Notes under the pieces: generated by a model
What the model saw: the letters and a program-made list of their open reading frames with translations, nothing else
Told to the model about the DNA's origin: nothing
Database searches by the model: none
Translations under genes and position numbers: made by a program
Part shown: positions 38,332-46,574 of the stretch, piece by piece
Position numbering within the stretch: the first letter of the stretch is position 1
How the letters are laid out: every line of letters starts with the position of its first letter
Source of the DNA: a virus
Virus record (IMG/VR): IMGVR_UViG_3300006175_000002
Span: 39,390-103,389 of that record
Direction: 5' to 3' (one strand)
Length of the DNA: 64,000 nt

Positions 38332-38401
38332 CGCGGGCGGGCCGGCCGCCCAGCTGGCTTTCATACGGCCGGTGTGCCCGGTTCGACACCGGGGCCCGCG
38401 A
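38332..38401 (+). tRNA. tRNA-Met elongator-type (CAT)
   Basis: Acceptor CGCGGGC / GCCCGCG, D-arm GGGC-CGGCC-GCCC, anticodon loop TTCATAC in TGGCT/GGCCG (wobbles at both ends), T-arm CCCGG-TTCGACA-CCGGG. A CAT anticodon could also be tRNA-Ile if modified to lysidine. Confidence 0.72.
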
Positions 38402-38409
38402 CTCTTCTT

Positions 38410-39147
38410 CTATCGCCAGAGCGCCCACGCCACGCTGACCGCGGCCACCGCGACGGGGGCTACGGCGTGGATGTGTTCGATCGGCGAGCCGGTGTGGATC
38501 CGTAGCGGCTGCCACAGTCCGACCATCCGCCATCGTTGCCCGCGGATCCGGGCTGGCCACCAGAGGGGTACGCCCTGCACGGAGCAGGCGTCCCCGGCGA
38601 GGTGGGTCAGCCAGCCGGCGGTGACGATCGGGCCGAGCCACCACCCGCCCACGTGGGTTAGGGCGGCGGCGATCCCGGCGAGGATGCCGGCTGCCCAGGC
38701 GTAGCGGTGGCGGCGCCAGCGGCGTACCCGGGCCGGGGCCATGGCCTGAACGGCGGCGGCGGCGAGGATGGTGATGAGGGCGGCGGATCCGTACGGGATG
38801 AGCCACCCGATCAGGGTGGCTGCTGCGCCGGCGGTGAGGGCGGCGAGGATGGTGTGGGTCAGGCCGCGGTGTCCGTCGCTGGTTGGTCGGTCGTAGCGGG
38901 TGCGGGTGGCGCGGTGGGCCCAGATGGACAGGTCAGCGACACCACCGCACGCGTAGGCGGTGACCGGGCCGGCGAGGCGGGCGAGGGTGGCTTCGCGGTG
39001 GTCGCAGTCGGGGAGCAGCGCGGCGCCGGCGATCGTGGCGGCGCCGGCGAGTACCACTGGTAGGGGGGCGGGGTGGTGGGTGACGGCGGCGGCGACGCAG
39101 CTGGTTGCCCATACGGCGACGGCTTGGGTGACGTGCGTGCGACCCAT
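38410..39147 (-). CDS. YdjM/DUF457-like membrane-bound metal-dependent hydrolase
   Basis: The 245-residue product starts at ATG 39147 in a TGATG overlap. The signature of the family is visible: MGRTHVTQAVAVW with a conserved His, LLPDCDHREATLARL (Asp/His metal ligands), DGHRGLTHTIL and LTHLAGDACSVQGVPLWWP. Six or so hydrophobic segments alternate with these motifs, so the active site is at the membrane. Members are thought to be metal-dependent hydrolases, with poorly known substrates. In phages they appear in accessory regions. It is the last gene of the leftward block and ends 9 bp from the tRNA array, tail to tail. Confidence 0.75.
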   Translation of the reverse strand: MGRTHVTQAVAVWATSCVAAAVTHHPAPLPVVLAGAATIAGAALLPDCDHREATLARLAGPVTAYACGGVADLSIWAHRATRTRYDRPTSDGHRGLTHTILAALTAGAAATLIGWLIPYGSAALITILAAAAVQAMAPARVRRWRRHRYAWAAGILAGIAAALTHVGGWWLGPIVTAGWLTHLAGDACSVQGVPLWWPARIRGQRWRMVGLWQPLRIHTGSPIEHIHAVAPVAVAAVSVAWALWR

Positions 39148-39230
39148 CACCAGTGCGCCCCGTACGTGTCGTGCCAGGTGTTGACGTCCATGTCGACGAG
39201 GCCGGCGATGGTCACCGCCAGGATGGTCAT
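39147..39230 (-). CDS. 27-residue peptide gene in the overlap chain
   Basis: A short frame (MTILAVTIAGLVDMDV...) links two genes through TGATG overlaps at both ends. That chain of shared stop-start codons supports translation. A hydrophobic N-terminus is followed by VNTWHDTYGAHW. Role unknown. Confidence 0.45.
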   Translation of the reverse strand: MTILAVTIAGLVDMDVNTWHDTYGAHW

Positions 39231-39856
39231 CAGTCGTCGCCCTCCACGATCAGGTGTGCGGCTTCGGTGTCCTTGAAGTCGAAGAACCCGTGGCCGGCTT
39301 CTCCGCTACCGCCGCACTGCTCGCACCGGTCCGCGGCGTCGGCCCACTGATAGCAGGCCATGGCGTGGTCGTACCGGCCGGCGCGGACAAGGCGGGTGCA
39401 CGGGTCGCCGTTGGGTGCCAGGCTCTGTCCGCCGCATTCGCAGGCGTAGATCGCGTCCCGGATCGGGCCGCAGTCGTCGCACGGCTGGCCGACCTTCAAC
39501 ACCTCGACGACACCGAGCACGCCCTTGTGGTAGGGGGCGGTGACCCGGTACACGGTGTCGCCGTCCCAGCCGACGAACTCGTGGCCCTCCTCCAGCACAC
39601 CGATCGGCACATCGAGGGTGGCCACCTCCCCATACGGGTCGACGACGAACCGCTCACTGTTGCGCTGCGTGCGCCACGGGCCGCGGGGGACGGCGTTGTG
39701 GTCGTAGTCGGGTGGGTTGCTGCTCCACTGGGGCAGGTGCCGCCAGTCCACGTCCAACGGGCCGGAGAACCCGTGATCCGTTTTGGGTGTGGCGTCGGCT
39801 TCGATGTCCTCGCCGCAGTAGGTGCAATCACCTGCGTACCTCGCGTAAACCTGCAT
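39230..39856 (-). CDS. Cys-rich protein with zinc-ribbon ends
   Basis: The 208-residue protein starts MQVYARYAGDCTYCGEDIEADA, a Cys-x2-Cys ribbon; further pairs occur as CDDCGP ... CECGG and as CEQCGGSGEAGHG, the last resembling a DnaJ-type CxxCxGxG element. The middle holds a beta-rich region (VVDPYGEVATLDVPIG, DGDTVYRVTAPY). Zinc binding is likely; no enzyme is evident. It is preceded by a series of small Cys-rich genes. Confidence 0.5.
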   Translation of the reverse strand: MQVYARYAGDCTYCGEDIEADATPKTDHGFSGPLDVDWRHLPQWSSNPPDYDHNAVPRGPWRTQRNSERFVVDPYGEVATLDVPIGVLEEGHEFVGWDGDTVYRVTAPYHKGVLGVVEVLKVGQPCDDCGPIRDAIYACECGGQSLAPNGDPCTRLVRAGRYDHAMACYQWADAADRCEQCGGSGEAGHGFFDFKDTEAAHLIVEGDD

Positions 39857-39910
39857 GGGGGCTTAGATCCTTTCAGTTCGGGAGACGACAGCGGGAAAAC
39901 TCGGCGGGGG

Positions 39911-40102
39911 CTAGCAGCCGGGGCAGGCGGTGAAGCCTGTCCCTCCGCAGACGAGGCATTCGTGGTCGTAGTAGTAGTGGAAACTGTCCGCGCCGTCGGG
40001 TCCGCCGCAGCCGTCGCAGAGGACCTGGCCGGGGCAGTCGGGGTGGTGCGTCACACCGTCGTCGGCCGGCGCGGCGCGGAAGAGATCGAACAGCCACCTC
40101 AT
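39911..40102 (-). CDS. Small zinc-ribbon protein
   Basis: The 63-residue product starts at ATG 40102, overlapping the preceding stop in ATGA. Pairs CDGCGGPDG and CLVCGGTGFTACPGC form a four- or six-Cys ribbon of the DnaJ CxxCxGxG style. The N-terminus, MRWLFDLFRAAPADDG, is short and hydrophobic. Function unknown. Confidence 0.5.
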   Translation of the reverse strand: MRWLFDLFRAAPADDGVTHHPDCPGQVLCDGCGGPDGADSFHYYYDHECLVCGGTGFTACPGC

Positions 40103-40500
40103 GGCAGGCATTCTCCCTGGCACTGTGTTGTTGGCATGTTGTTGCACACGTCGCAGTTCCACACGTCGCCGCAGCTCGGGCATCGTTCCCACAGGGCCGG
40201 GCACCCCTCAACGTGGTCGTTGTAGTTGGCGTCGAAGTTGTGGTAGTGCAGGTCGCAGTCGCTGGCTGGTAACCCGGCGAGAAACGGGGTGCGTAGTTCG
40301 TTGATCGCGTTCAGCAGCGCGGCGACTTCCTCGTCGGTGACAACCATTCCCTCGAGTTGGAGTTGCTGCGAGTCGCAGTGCGTTCCGGTCAGAAACACCC
40401 GGCAGCCGTATTGGGCGTCGCCGATCTGCTCTACCAGCAGACAGGTTCCGTCGTCTTCGTGGACGTCAACACACCAGGGCATGTGCTCATACCGGGGCAT
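40099..40500 (-). CDS. DUF6907-like Cys/His protein
   Basis: The 133-residue product contains MPWCVDVHEDDGTC near the N-terminus and a four-Cys end (CPSCGDVWNCDVC). The centre, GMVVTDEEVAALLNAINELRTPF, matches the helix typical of actinobacterial DUF6907 proteins, which carry CPxWC followed by His and a small beta domain. It pairs with the next gene, which has the same N-terminal motif. Function is not known for the family. Confidence 0.5.
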   Translation of the reverse strand: MPRYEHMPWCVDVHEDDGTCLLVEQIGDAQYGCRVFLTGTHCDSQQLQLEGMVVTDEEVAALLNAINELRTPFLAGLPASDCDLHYHNFDANYNDHVEGCPALWERCPSCGDVWNCDVCNNMPTTQCQGECLP

Positions 40501-40891
40501 TGGCGTCTTCTTCCGCCCCGGGGTACGCCCATTTCCAACTGGTCGCGTCTTCCGCCTGCGCTTGGGCTGCCTCGAACACGGCGATCATGTCCGCTATCTC
40601 GTCGGCGTGGAGGAAGAGGTCCGCGGTGGCGCCTTCCATCATCGGTGTGGCGCCGACGCCGGAGATCGTGACCCGCACGTAGGCGTGGGCCGGTTCGTTG
40701 TCGGTGTCGGCCCACCACTCCTGTTCGGCGCGGACCTGAACGTCGACGTCTTCGTCGACGCCGCCGTTGTCGAGGGCCTGCTCCCACCCGCCGATGTGCG
40801 ACTGGTACGCGGGTTCGTCTTCCTCGTCCTGCGTGCACCATGCGGGGCATTGCAGGAGGCCGTGTTCGGCCATGATGTCGGCGCGGCTCAT
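40487..40891 (-). CDS. DUF6907-like protein
   Basis: The 134-residue product has the DUF6907-style start QCPAWCTQDEEDEP followed by SHIGGWEQ, a beta region (HAYVRVTISGVG) and a helix (HADEIADMIAVFEAAQAQ). It overlaps its downstream paralogue by 14 bp. The domain is widespread in actinobacterial mobile elements and phages, without a known role. Confidence 0.6.
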   Translation of the reverse strand: MSRADIMAEHGLLQCPAWCTQDEEDEPAYQSHIGGWEQALDNGGVDEDVDVQVRAEQEWWADTDNEPAHAYVRVTISGVGATPMMEGATADLFLHADEIADMIAVFEAAQAQAEDATSWKWAYPGAEEDANAPV

Positions 40892-41061
40892 CAGGACGTC
40901 AAAGCGACGAAGAACTGACCGAACCGGTCGGCGACGTGGCCGACGCCGGACCCGATGTGGCGGGCCGTACCTGCCGCTCCGGCGGGGTCATGCATGACCG
41001 CAACGAAGATGATGATCGCGACGAAGAGGCCTTTCCAGTGGTCGCGCAGCCAAGAGGACAT
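40891..41061 (-). CDS. Small single-pass membrane protein
   Basis: The 56-residue product starts at ATG 41061, with AAGGAAA upstream. It has a basic N-terminus (SSWLRDHWKG), one transmembrane segment (LFVAIIIFVAVMHDPAGAA) and a Gly/Ala-rich tail. Proteins of this shape are often found next to transfer genes of actinomycete conjugative elements. Its exact role is unknown. Confidence 0.5.
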   Translation of the reverse strand: MSSWLRDHWKGLFVAIIIFVAVMHDPAGAAGTARHIGSGVGHVADRFGQFFVALTS

Positions 41062-41095
41062 GATGGGTTTCCTTCGGTGTGAGATCGTGTAGGGC

Positions 41096-41284
41096 ATGGA
41101 TGAGCAGCAGCGGGTGGAGCAACGCGTCAAGGACCGGCAGAAGTGGCTGTCGCAGGTCGAGAACGGGGCCTACTCGGCGATCATTGGCGGGGCCAGCGAC
41201 GACGAGGTGCGGGCGGCGTGTGAGCGGGGTGTGGACGCCGCGATGGAGTCGGCCCTGTACCGGGCCACTCATCGGGTGGCGTGA
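41096..41284 (+). CDS. Small acidic helical protein on the opposite strand
   Basis: A 62-residue frame starts 35 bp from the divergent gene. The product is helical (MDEQQRVEQRVKDRQKWLSQ, DDEVRAACERGVDAAMESAL). A weak AGGG precedes the ATG. Its stop overlaps the end of the FtsK-like gene by 16 bp. It is plausible but less certain because it is alone on this strand. Confidence 0.4.
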   Translation: MDEQQRVEQRVKDRQKWLSQVENGAYSAIIGGASDDEVRAACERGVDAAMESALYRATHRVA

Positions 41285-43362
41285 TCAACGCAGATCCAGG
41301 TGGCGTACTGCTCGGCCTTGGTTACCTTGCCTGCATCGCGGAGTTCGTTGATCCAGCGTGAGATCGTCGCGCGGCGGCGGGTCAGGCCGGCCGCCTGCGC
41401 CTTGAGGAAGATCGTTCCTGTTCGTACTCCTTCGGGTCCGGCGGCGCGGATCAGGTCCAGGACGAACGCGACGCCGGTCTGATCGGTGGCGTCGTCGTTG
41501 TCGACGGTGGTGGGCAGCGCGGCGAGTTGAGCGGCGGTGGTCCGCCACTCCTCCGGCAGGTCATCCTCCACCGGTTTCGCCGGCCGCGGCGCGGCGGTGG
41601 CTGGTGTGGCGGCTTCTCCTCGTAGCCGGGCCCGGATCCGGTCGGCGATGGTGGCGGCGTCGTTGAGGGTCAGCGCTGGTTCCGGTACCACGTACGGGGT
41701 GGCTTCGTCTTCGTCTGGTTCGACACCGGCCAGGGCCTGCAACCACGGCCGGGCCCGTTCCCACCGTTTCGCCATGACGTCTCCACCGATCCGCAGTGCT
41801 GCCGGGTCCATGTCGGGGCGCCGGTCCTGGGTGGCTACCGCGATCTGGATCATCTGTTCGGGGAGTAGTCGGAACCAGCGGAATTTGCGTGGCGGCAACC
41901 CGCGGCGGCGGATGAATCCCGTTGGGCTGATGTTCGGGTTCAGCGGGTCGGGGCCGTTGATGTCTGACACGCGGAGGCCCTTACTCCAGTCCATGACGTA
42001 CGCGATTTCGGAGTCGTCTTCAACCATGCCGACGATCTTCAACGCGGTGGCTTTACGCACGTCGGAGGGAATGTAGGTCGCGGTGCCCCGCTGCGTGGAG
42101 AAGATCACGTTGACGCATTCGGCGCGGCCGATCGCCTGCAAATGCTGCAACGCGGCCGCGGCTTGGCGGGCTGTTTTGGGCGCGGAGCCGCCGAACACTT
42201 CGCCGCCCTCGTCGACGATGACGAAGATCGCGGGGAGTTCCGCGGACACGGGCAGCACGTCCACGTTGCGGCTGACGCGTAGCCGCTGGTAGCGGGCCTT
42301 GCGGTCTTTCGCGATCGCGGTGAGGACTTCCGCGACGATGAGGGCCTCTTCGGCGTTGCGGGCCACCCAGTAGATCGGGGGCTTGGCGAGCTGACCGGTG
42401 GCGTAGGGCATCAGCCACGGCGCGGACATGCCGCCGCCGTTGAGGTCGACGTGGATAACGATCGACTCGGTGCAGCAGAGCAGCCGGGCGGTGAGAACGT
42501 TCAGGAGGACCGTTTTCCCGGCGCCGCGCATACCGGCGATCATCGCGGAGGACTGATACACCTCGACCATCGTCGGGTCACGGTCTGCGTAGGCGCCGAT
42601 TGGGAACTCTTTCGTCACCGACCGGGGTGAGTAGTCGGTGGGGAAGTCGATGACGGAGGTGTCGTTCACGGTCGCGACGTGCAGTACCGCCGCGCCCTGG
42701 TGGGCTCCGGGGGTGGCGGAGATGACGCATCCGTTGGGGAGACGTTTCGCGGCGGCGAGGTCAGTGGCCTTGTCCTGGAGGAGCCGGTAGGAGTGGGGGG
42801 AGCCGGGCGGGAACTCGACGGGAAGGTCGTAGCCGGCCCGGTTGGGCCAGTGGGTGATGGATTGGATGTGCACGCCAGGCGGTTCCTGGATGCCGCAGAT
42901 ACGGTTGATCAGCGTTTCCCATTGCTGCTCGTCGCGGCGTACCAACGGCAGTGGTGGTGTTGCCGGTGGGGTGGGTGGGGCGAACGCGGGGGCGGTGGCC
43001 ATGGCGTAGCCGGTCGCGACCAACGCGACGATGGTGGCCACGATGCCCCACCCGTGGCCGCTGATGACCCACCCGGCCCAAAGAGTGGCGCCGCCGATGT
43101 TGTAAAGCCAGAACCGAATCGTGGCCGGATAGGCGTGGCGGCGGCGGCCGAGTACGTACACCGCCGCCGCCGCGGGGCCGGCGAGGATGGCTGGCAGGAT
43201 AGGCAGCCATGGCAGCACCTGCGGGGAAGTCAGGTGCTGCCGGCGGATGACCGCGGCGGCGGCGACGGTGAGCAGGGCGGTCAGGAAGCACACCAACGGC
43301 CCGGCGACGGGGCCGTGCGTCGGGTCGGTGCGGGGTGCCGGTGGCGGCAGCGGCGGCTTCAC
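41269..43362 (-). CDS. FtsK/SpoIIIE-type DNA translocase, TraB-like transfer protein
   Basis: The 697-residue product has an N-terminal region with four membrane helices (about residues 20-125). A RecA-like motor follows: Walker A GMRGAGKT at 277-284, Walker B IFVIVDEGGE and a later STQRGTATYIP sensor region. The last 90 residues (GVRTGTIFLKAQAAGLTRRRATISRWINELRDAGKV) form a winged helix, as in FtsK gamma and TraB proteins that read short DNA repeats. Actinomycete TraB-type translocases move double-stranded DNA between cells. Neighbouring membrane proteins and a GntR gene support that role. A function in phage DNA segregation is the alternative. Confidence 0.8.
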   Translation of the reverse strand: MKPPLPPPAPRTDPTHGPVAGPLVCFLTALLTVAAAAVIRRQHLTSPQVLPWLPILPAILAGPAAAAVYVLGRRRHAYPATIRFWLYNIGGATLWAGWVISGHGWGIVATIVALVATGYAMATAPAFAPPTPPATPPLPLVRRDEQQWETLINRICGIQEPPGVHIQSITHWPNRAGYDLPVEFPPGSPHSYRLLQDKATDLAAAKRLPNGCVISATPGAHQGAAVLHVATVNDTSVIDFPTDYSPRSVTKEFPIGAYADRDPTMVEVYQSSAMIAGMRGAGKTVLLNVLTARLLCCTESIVIHVDLNGGGMSAPWLMPYATGQLAKPPIYWVARNAEEALIVAEVLTAIAKDRKARYQRLRVSRNVDVLPVSAELPAIFVIVDEGGEVFGGSAPKTARQAAAALQHLQAIGRAECVNVIFSTQRGTATYIPSDVRKATALKIVGMVEDDSEIAYVMDWSKGLRVSDINGPDPLNPNISPTGFIRRRGLPPRKFRWFRLLPEQMIQIAVATQDRRPDMDPAALRIGGDVMAKRWERARPWLQALAGVEPDEDEATPYVVPEPALTLNDAATIADRIRARLRGEAATPATAAPRPAKPVEDDLPEEWRTTAAQLAALPTTVDNDDATDQTGVAFVLDLIRAAGPEGVRTGTIFLKAQAAGLTRRRATISRWINELRDAGKVTKAEQYATWICVDHATR

Positions 43363-43386
43363 TGGTTTGTGGCGCCCTTTCTGGGG

Positions 43387-44832
43387 TTATACGTGGTCCC
43401 GGTTGTTTTTCGAGTCTGCTTTCTCTTCCACGGCGGGGGACTTGCGTGGGTTCTCGGCGCGTTCCCGGTCGGCTTCGTGTTGCCGGTCAAACGTGGCGGG
43501 CAGCTCGCCGAGGATGGACTCAGCTTCACGCATGAATTTGGCGGCGGTGCGGATCGCGTCGGGGATCGCCGAATCGACGGGTTGTGTGTCTTCGGCGACG
43601 GCGGCGAGTTTCTCGTAGTGGGCGGCGACTTCCGCGACGGCGTCGTGGCCTGCGCGGAGGGAGTTACCGAACTCGAGCAGGGACATGTCTTCGACGGCGC
43701 CCGGGTCGGGCCGCGGGCTGGTGGTGGTCACGGAGTCTCCTGTTCTGCTGTCTCCTGTTCTGCTGTGGCGGGGCTCGGCGGGGCGGGGTGGTGGCGTAGG
43801 TGGGGTGGTGGTCGGGCGGGGCGCGGCTGGTGGTGGCTGCGGGGCGGGTGATGCGGTGGCCTTCGCGGGCTCGGCCGGGGCGGCGGTCTTGGTTGGCGGC
43901 GTCGGCGCGGCGCTGGTGGTGATGTTGCGGCGGCGCCAGTTACGCAGGTTGAACTTGCTCCTCCACGAGGTGGTACCCGACGGCGACGGGGAGGACTTGG
44001 TGTTCTTGGCCGCCTTGTCTGTAGTTGCGCTCTTTGCCCGCCGCCGGAAGGGGTTCAGGCGGGCGGCCAGCGCCGCCGCGGGTGACCTGCCGCCGCCGCG
44101 GTCCGCGGCCCCGCCACCGCTGCCGGCGGTCGAGGAACTCCGCTTGCGGAAGGGGTTGAGGCGACTCGCCGCCTTCGACCAGGGGCGCCCACCGCTGCTG
44201 CCGCCACCGGAGCTGCTGCCGCCAGGCGTTTTCGACCCGCCCCGGAACGGGTTCGTCCACTTCCGCCCCCCGCCGCCGCTGCCTGACCCGGTCGACGTTG
44301 ATCGCCGGCCCCAATTGAGCGGGTTGAACCGGCCCCCGCGCCGGGCGGGCGTACCCGACTGAGGTGCCCGGCCGCGGGTACCGCCGAGCACGCGAGGCAG
44401 CCGGGACCGAAGCCCACCCCCCGGGCGGGAGCCGACAGCCCCGCGTGCGCCGCCGAGGCGACCCGGACCGGTCCCCGACCGGCCGGGGCGTCGGAACAGT
44501 CCGCCGAAGCGACCGGTCCCCCGCGGTCCCCGACCCGGACCGCCCAGACCGGTCCCCCGCGTTCGACCAGACCGGCGACGTCGGCGGTAGACCAGACCGG
44601 TAACCACGGTCCCCCCGACCGCGGCGATCGTGACGCCACCCCACACCAGTCCGAGCCACGCGATCAGTCCGAGTACACCGGACGCGGCGAGCAGACCGAG
44701 GCAGACCCACATCAGACCGGACGGGGACTGTGGTGGTGTCGCAGCCGGGCCGGTCCGGGCGGCCGGGCGGGGCCCGACCGGCCGTGGGCGTGGCGGGGCC
44801 GGTGCTACGGGGCCGGCGGGGGGGAGGCTCAC
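43387..44832 (-). CDS. Low-complexity membrane protein, Spd-like, with a C-terminal coiled coil
   Basis: The 481-residue product starts at GTG 44832 after AGGAGAT. Residues 1-35 are Pro/Arg-rich, and two transmembrane helices follow (SGLMWVCLGLLAASGVLGLIAWL, VTIAAVGGTVVTGLVY). From about residue 90 to 370 the sequence is a Gly/Arg/Ser/Pro low-complexity region with RLNPFRKR-type repeats. The last 100 residues are a regular helix (LLEFGNSLRAGHDAVAEVAAHYEKL). The layout resembles Spd spread proteins of streptomycete plasmids. A positively charged cytoplasmic domain could bind DNA near the translocase. Confidence 0.5.
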   Translation of the reverse strand: MSLPPAGPVAPAPPRPRPVGPRPAARTGPAATPPQSPSGLMWVCLGLLAASGVLGLIAWLGLVWGGVTIAAVGGTVVTGLVYRRRRRSGRTRGTGLGGPGRGPRGTGRFGGLFRRPGRSGTGPGRLGGARGAVGSRPGGGLRSRLPRVLGGTRGRAPQSGTPARRGGRFNPLNWGRRSTSTGSGSGGGGRKWTNPFRGGSKTPGGSSSGGGSSGGRPWSKAASRLNPFRKRSSSTAGSGGGAADRGGGRSPAAALAARLNPFRRRAKSATTDKAAKNTKSSPSPSGTTSWRSKFNLRNWRRRNITTSAAPTPPTKTAAPAEPAKATASPAPQPPPAAPRPTTTPPTPPPRPAEPRHSRTGDSRTGDSVTTTSPRPDPGAVEDMSLLEFGNSLRAGHDAVAEVAAHYEKLAAVAEDTQPVDSAIPDAIRTAAKFMREAESILGELPATFDRQHEADRERAENPRKSPAVEEKADSKNNRDHV

Positions 44833-44990
44833 ACCATCTCCTGTTCGTTACTGTCTGTAAGACTTGACTCTTTGCCCTTTGCCTCTGGCGGTGGGGGTAA
44901 TGGGGGTTTTGCCTCGGCTAGCGGCGCGTACGCCCCGTCCTTGGCGGGTGGGGGCACAGGGCACACAGCACAGGGCAACGTCACGCTGTG

Positions 44991-45440
44991 TCACCACTTT
45001 TCGGCGAGGATCGGATCCCACTGCTGCTCCACAGCGGCGCGGGGGAGAAGTTCCGGGCGTACCGACTGGACCAGCGGGGCGGCGGGTGCCGGACCAGGCG
45101 GTGCGGGATCCGGGTCGGGTCGGTCCCCCACTGTGGCGGGGGACCGGTCTGGGTCCGGACTGGCCGAACGAGGCGGACCGGGGACCGGGCGGGGCGGGGT
45201 CCGGATCGGACCGGTCCCCTTCCGGGTCGCGGACCGTTGCAGCAGACCACCGACGGCGGCGATGGTCCCCGCGATGACGAGGGCCCCGACGTACACCTTG
45301 GTCACCGACCCGCCGGACCCGCCCAGCGACGCCAGTCCGAACACGGTGATCACGGCGGCGATGGCCCAGGCGCAGCGGGCGCGGACATACAGTCGGCTGG
45401 CCCGGCCGTCGGGGTACGGCTCCCGGACGCTTCGAGGCAT
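44991..45440 (-). CDS. Two-helix membrane protein with a Pro-rich tail
   Basis: The 149-residue product has a basic N-terminus and two transmembrane segments (AWAIAAVITVFGLASLGG, VYVGALVIAGTIAAVGGLL). A disordered Pro/Asp/Arg tail ends PILAEKW. It lies between the DUF2637-like and the low-complexity membrane proteins of the transfer block. Small Spd-like membrane proteins fit this description; the call is by context. Confidence 0.5.
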   Translation of the reverse strand: MPRSVREPYPDGRASRLYVRARCAWAIAAVITVFGLASLGGSGGSVTKVYVGALVIAGTIAAVGGLLQRSATRKGTGPIRTPPRPVPGPPRSASPDPDRSPATVGDRPDPDPAPPGPAPAAPLVQSVRPELLPRAAVEQQWDPILAEKW

Positions 45441-45455
45441 GGTGGGGTTCCCTTC

Positions 45456-46508
45456 TCAGGTGACGGGGCCGCGGTCGGATAGGGCCTCGATCAGTTCCCG
45501 GACGGCGCGTTGGGTGTCCCGGCCGCCGACGCCGGCGCACTCCTTGACTTCGGCGCAGGTGATCCGGTTGGGGCGCGACTTCCAGTCCGGGATGCGTTCC
45601 TGGACCGCGCTGATCCGGTCGGCGTGGCGTACCAGCGGATCCACGCGCTCACGCGGCGCGGTCGGGGCCTTGGCCTTGGTGGTGGTGGTGATGACCCGGC
45701 GGGTCGGCCGGGCCGGGGCGCCCTCGTCGACCAGGGCGGCGGGGCGGCGGATCCGGTCGGTGGTCAGTGACTGCGCCAACGCCCGACCGACGCCGGCGCT
45801 GTCGACTTCGGCGCGCATCGCGGCGACCATTTCGTCGAGGTCGTAGGTGGCCAGGGCGGCGGCGCGGCGGGACTCGGGCACGTTGTGGATGAGCAGGTCG
45901 GCGACCGCTTCCCGCAACGCGGCGTGCGCGTCGGCGCGGCGGGTCGCTTCTGCGGCGGCGGCGGCGGCGGTGTCCTTTTCGGTGACGACTGCGGCGAGGG
46001 AGTCGTACAGGTTGAGTCCGTCGCGGCGGGCGAGGAACCTCGCCCGGTACGTCACCTGGGGGTTGCAGAGCCATTGCATGATTCCGTAGGCGGGTGCGGT
46101 CGGGGGGAGTTTCCCGATGGCGCGGAGGTGGTCGCGGCGGGCGTCGCCGGATCGGATCAGGTACACCCCGTACCCGACCACGGAAAAACTGGTGAAGAAC
46201 ACGGCGAGGATCGGTTCGTGGGTGTGCCCGAACCAGTTGATGCCGGCGGCGACCATGGCCACTGCGGCGGATGTGATCCGCCACGCGTATGCGGATTCGC
46301 CGAGGCGGCGGCGGTGGTCGGCGTTCACGGCGAGCGCGACGCCGCCCAGTTCGAGGCAGAACACGGCGGGGGTTTTCGCGGCCCATCCCCACGGCAGCCA
46401 GTCGGCGGTGACGTTCCCGTACCCGGCGACGGTGACGACGACGAGGTAGAACACGTTCGTTGCCCACCACGCGGCTCGTTCGTTGTTCGGGAGGGGCAAT
46501 TGGGTCAT
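45456..46508 (-). CDS. DUF2637-like membrane protein of the transfer block
   Basis: The 350-residue product starts at ATG 46508. Four transmembrane helices occupy residues 10-130 (WWATNVFYLVVVTVAGYG, AVFCLELGGVALAVNADHRRR, ITSAAVAMVAAGINWFG, ILAVFFTSFSVVGYGVYLI). A long Ala/Arg-rich helical region follows, then a C-terminal winged-helix-like part (NRITCAEVKECAGVGGRDTQRAVRELIE). The arrangement matches DUF2637/Spd proteins of actinomycete integrative and conjugative elements. It is the first gene after the GntR regulator and follows a palindrome likely to be its operator. Confidence 0.6.
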   Translation of the reverse strand: MTQLPLPNNERAAWWATNVFYLVVVTVAGYGNVTADWLPWGWAAKTPAVFCLELGGVALAVNADHRRRLGESAYAWRITSAAVAMVAAGINWFGHTHEPILAVFFTSFSVVGYGVYLIRSGDARRDHLRAIGKLPPTAPAYGIMQWLCNPQVTYRARFLARRDGLNLYDSLAAVVTEKDTAAAAAAEATRRADAHAALREAVADLLIHNVPESRRAAALATYDLDEMVAAMRAEVDSAGVGRALAQSLTTDRIRRPAALVDEGAPARPTRRVITTTTKAKAPTAPRERVDPLVRHADRISAVQERIPDWKSRPNRITCAEVKECAGVGGRDTQRAVRELIEALSDRGPVT

Positions 46509-46525
46509 ACGGGGATGGTGCCAGA

Positions 46526-46560
46526 TTTGCGTCAGCAATGCCAGCGTATGCTGACGCAAA
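46526..46560. promoter_or_regulatory. Perfect 12-bp inverted repeat, probable operator of the transfer operon
   Basis: TTTGCGTCAGCA and its exact complement lie 11 bp apart, 18 bp ahead of the first transfer gene and 14 bp after the GntR stop. No T-run follows, so an operator is more likely than a terminator. GntR-family regulators bind such dyads. Confidence 0.65.
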
Positions 46561-46574
46561 CCGGGCGGGAGGGT

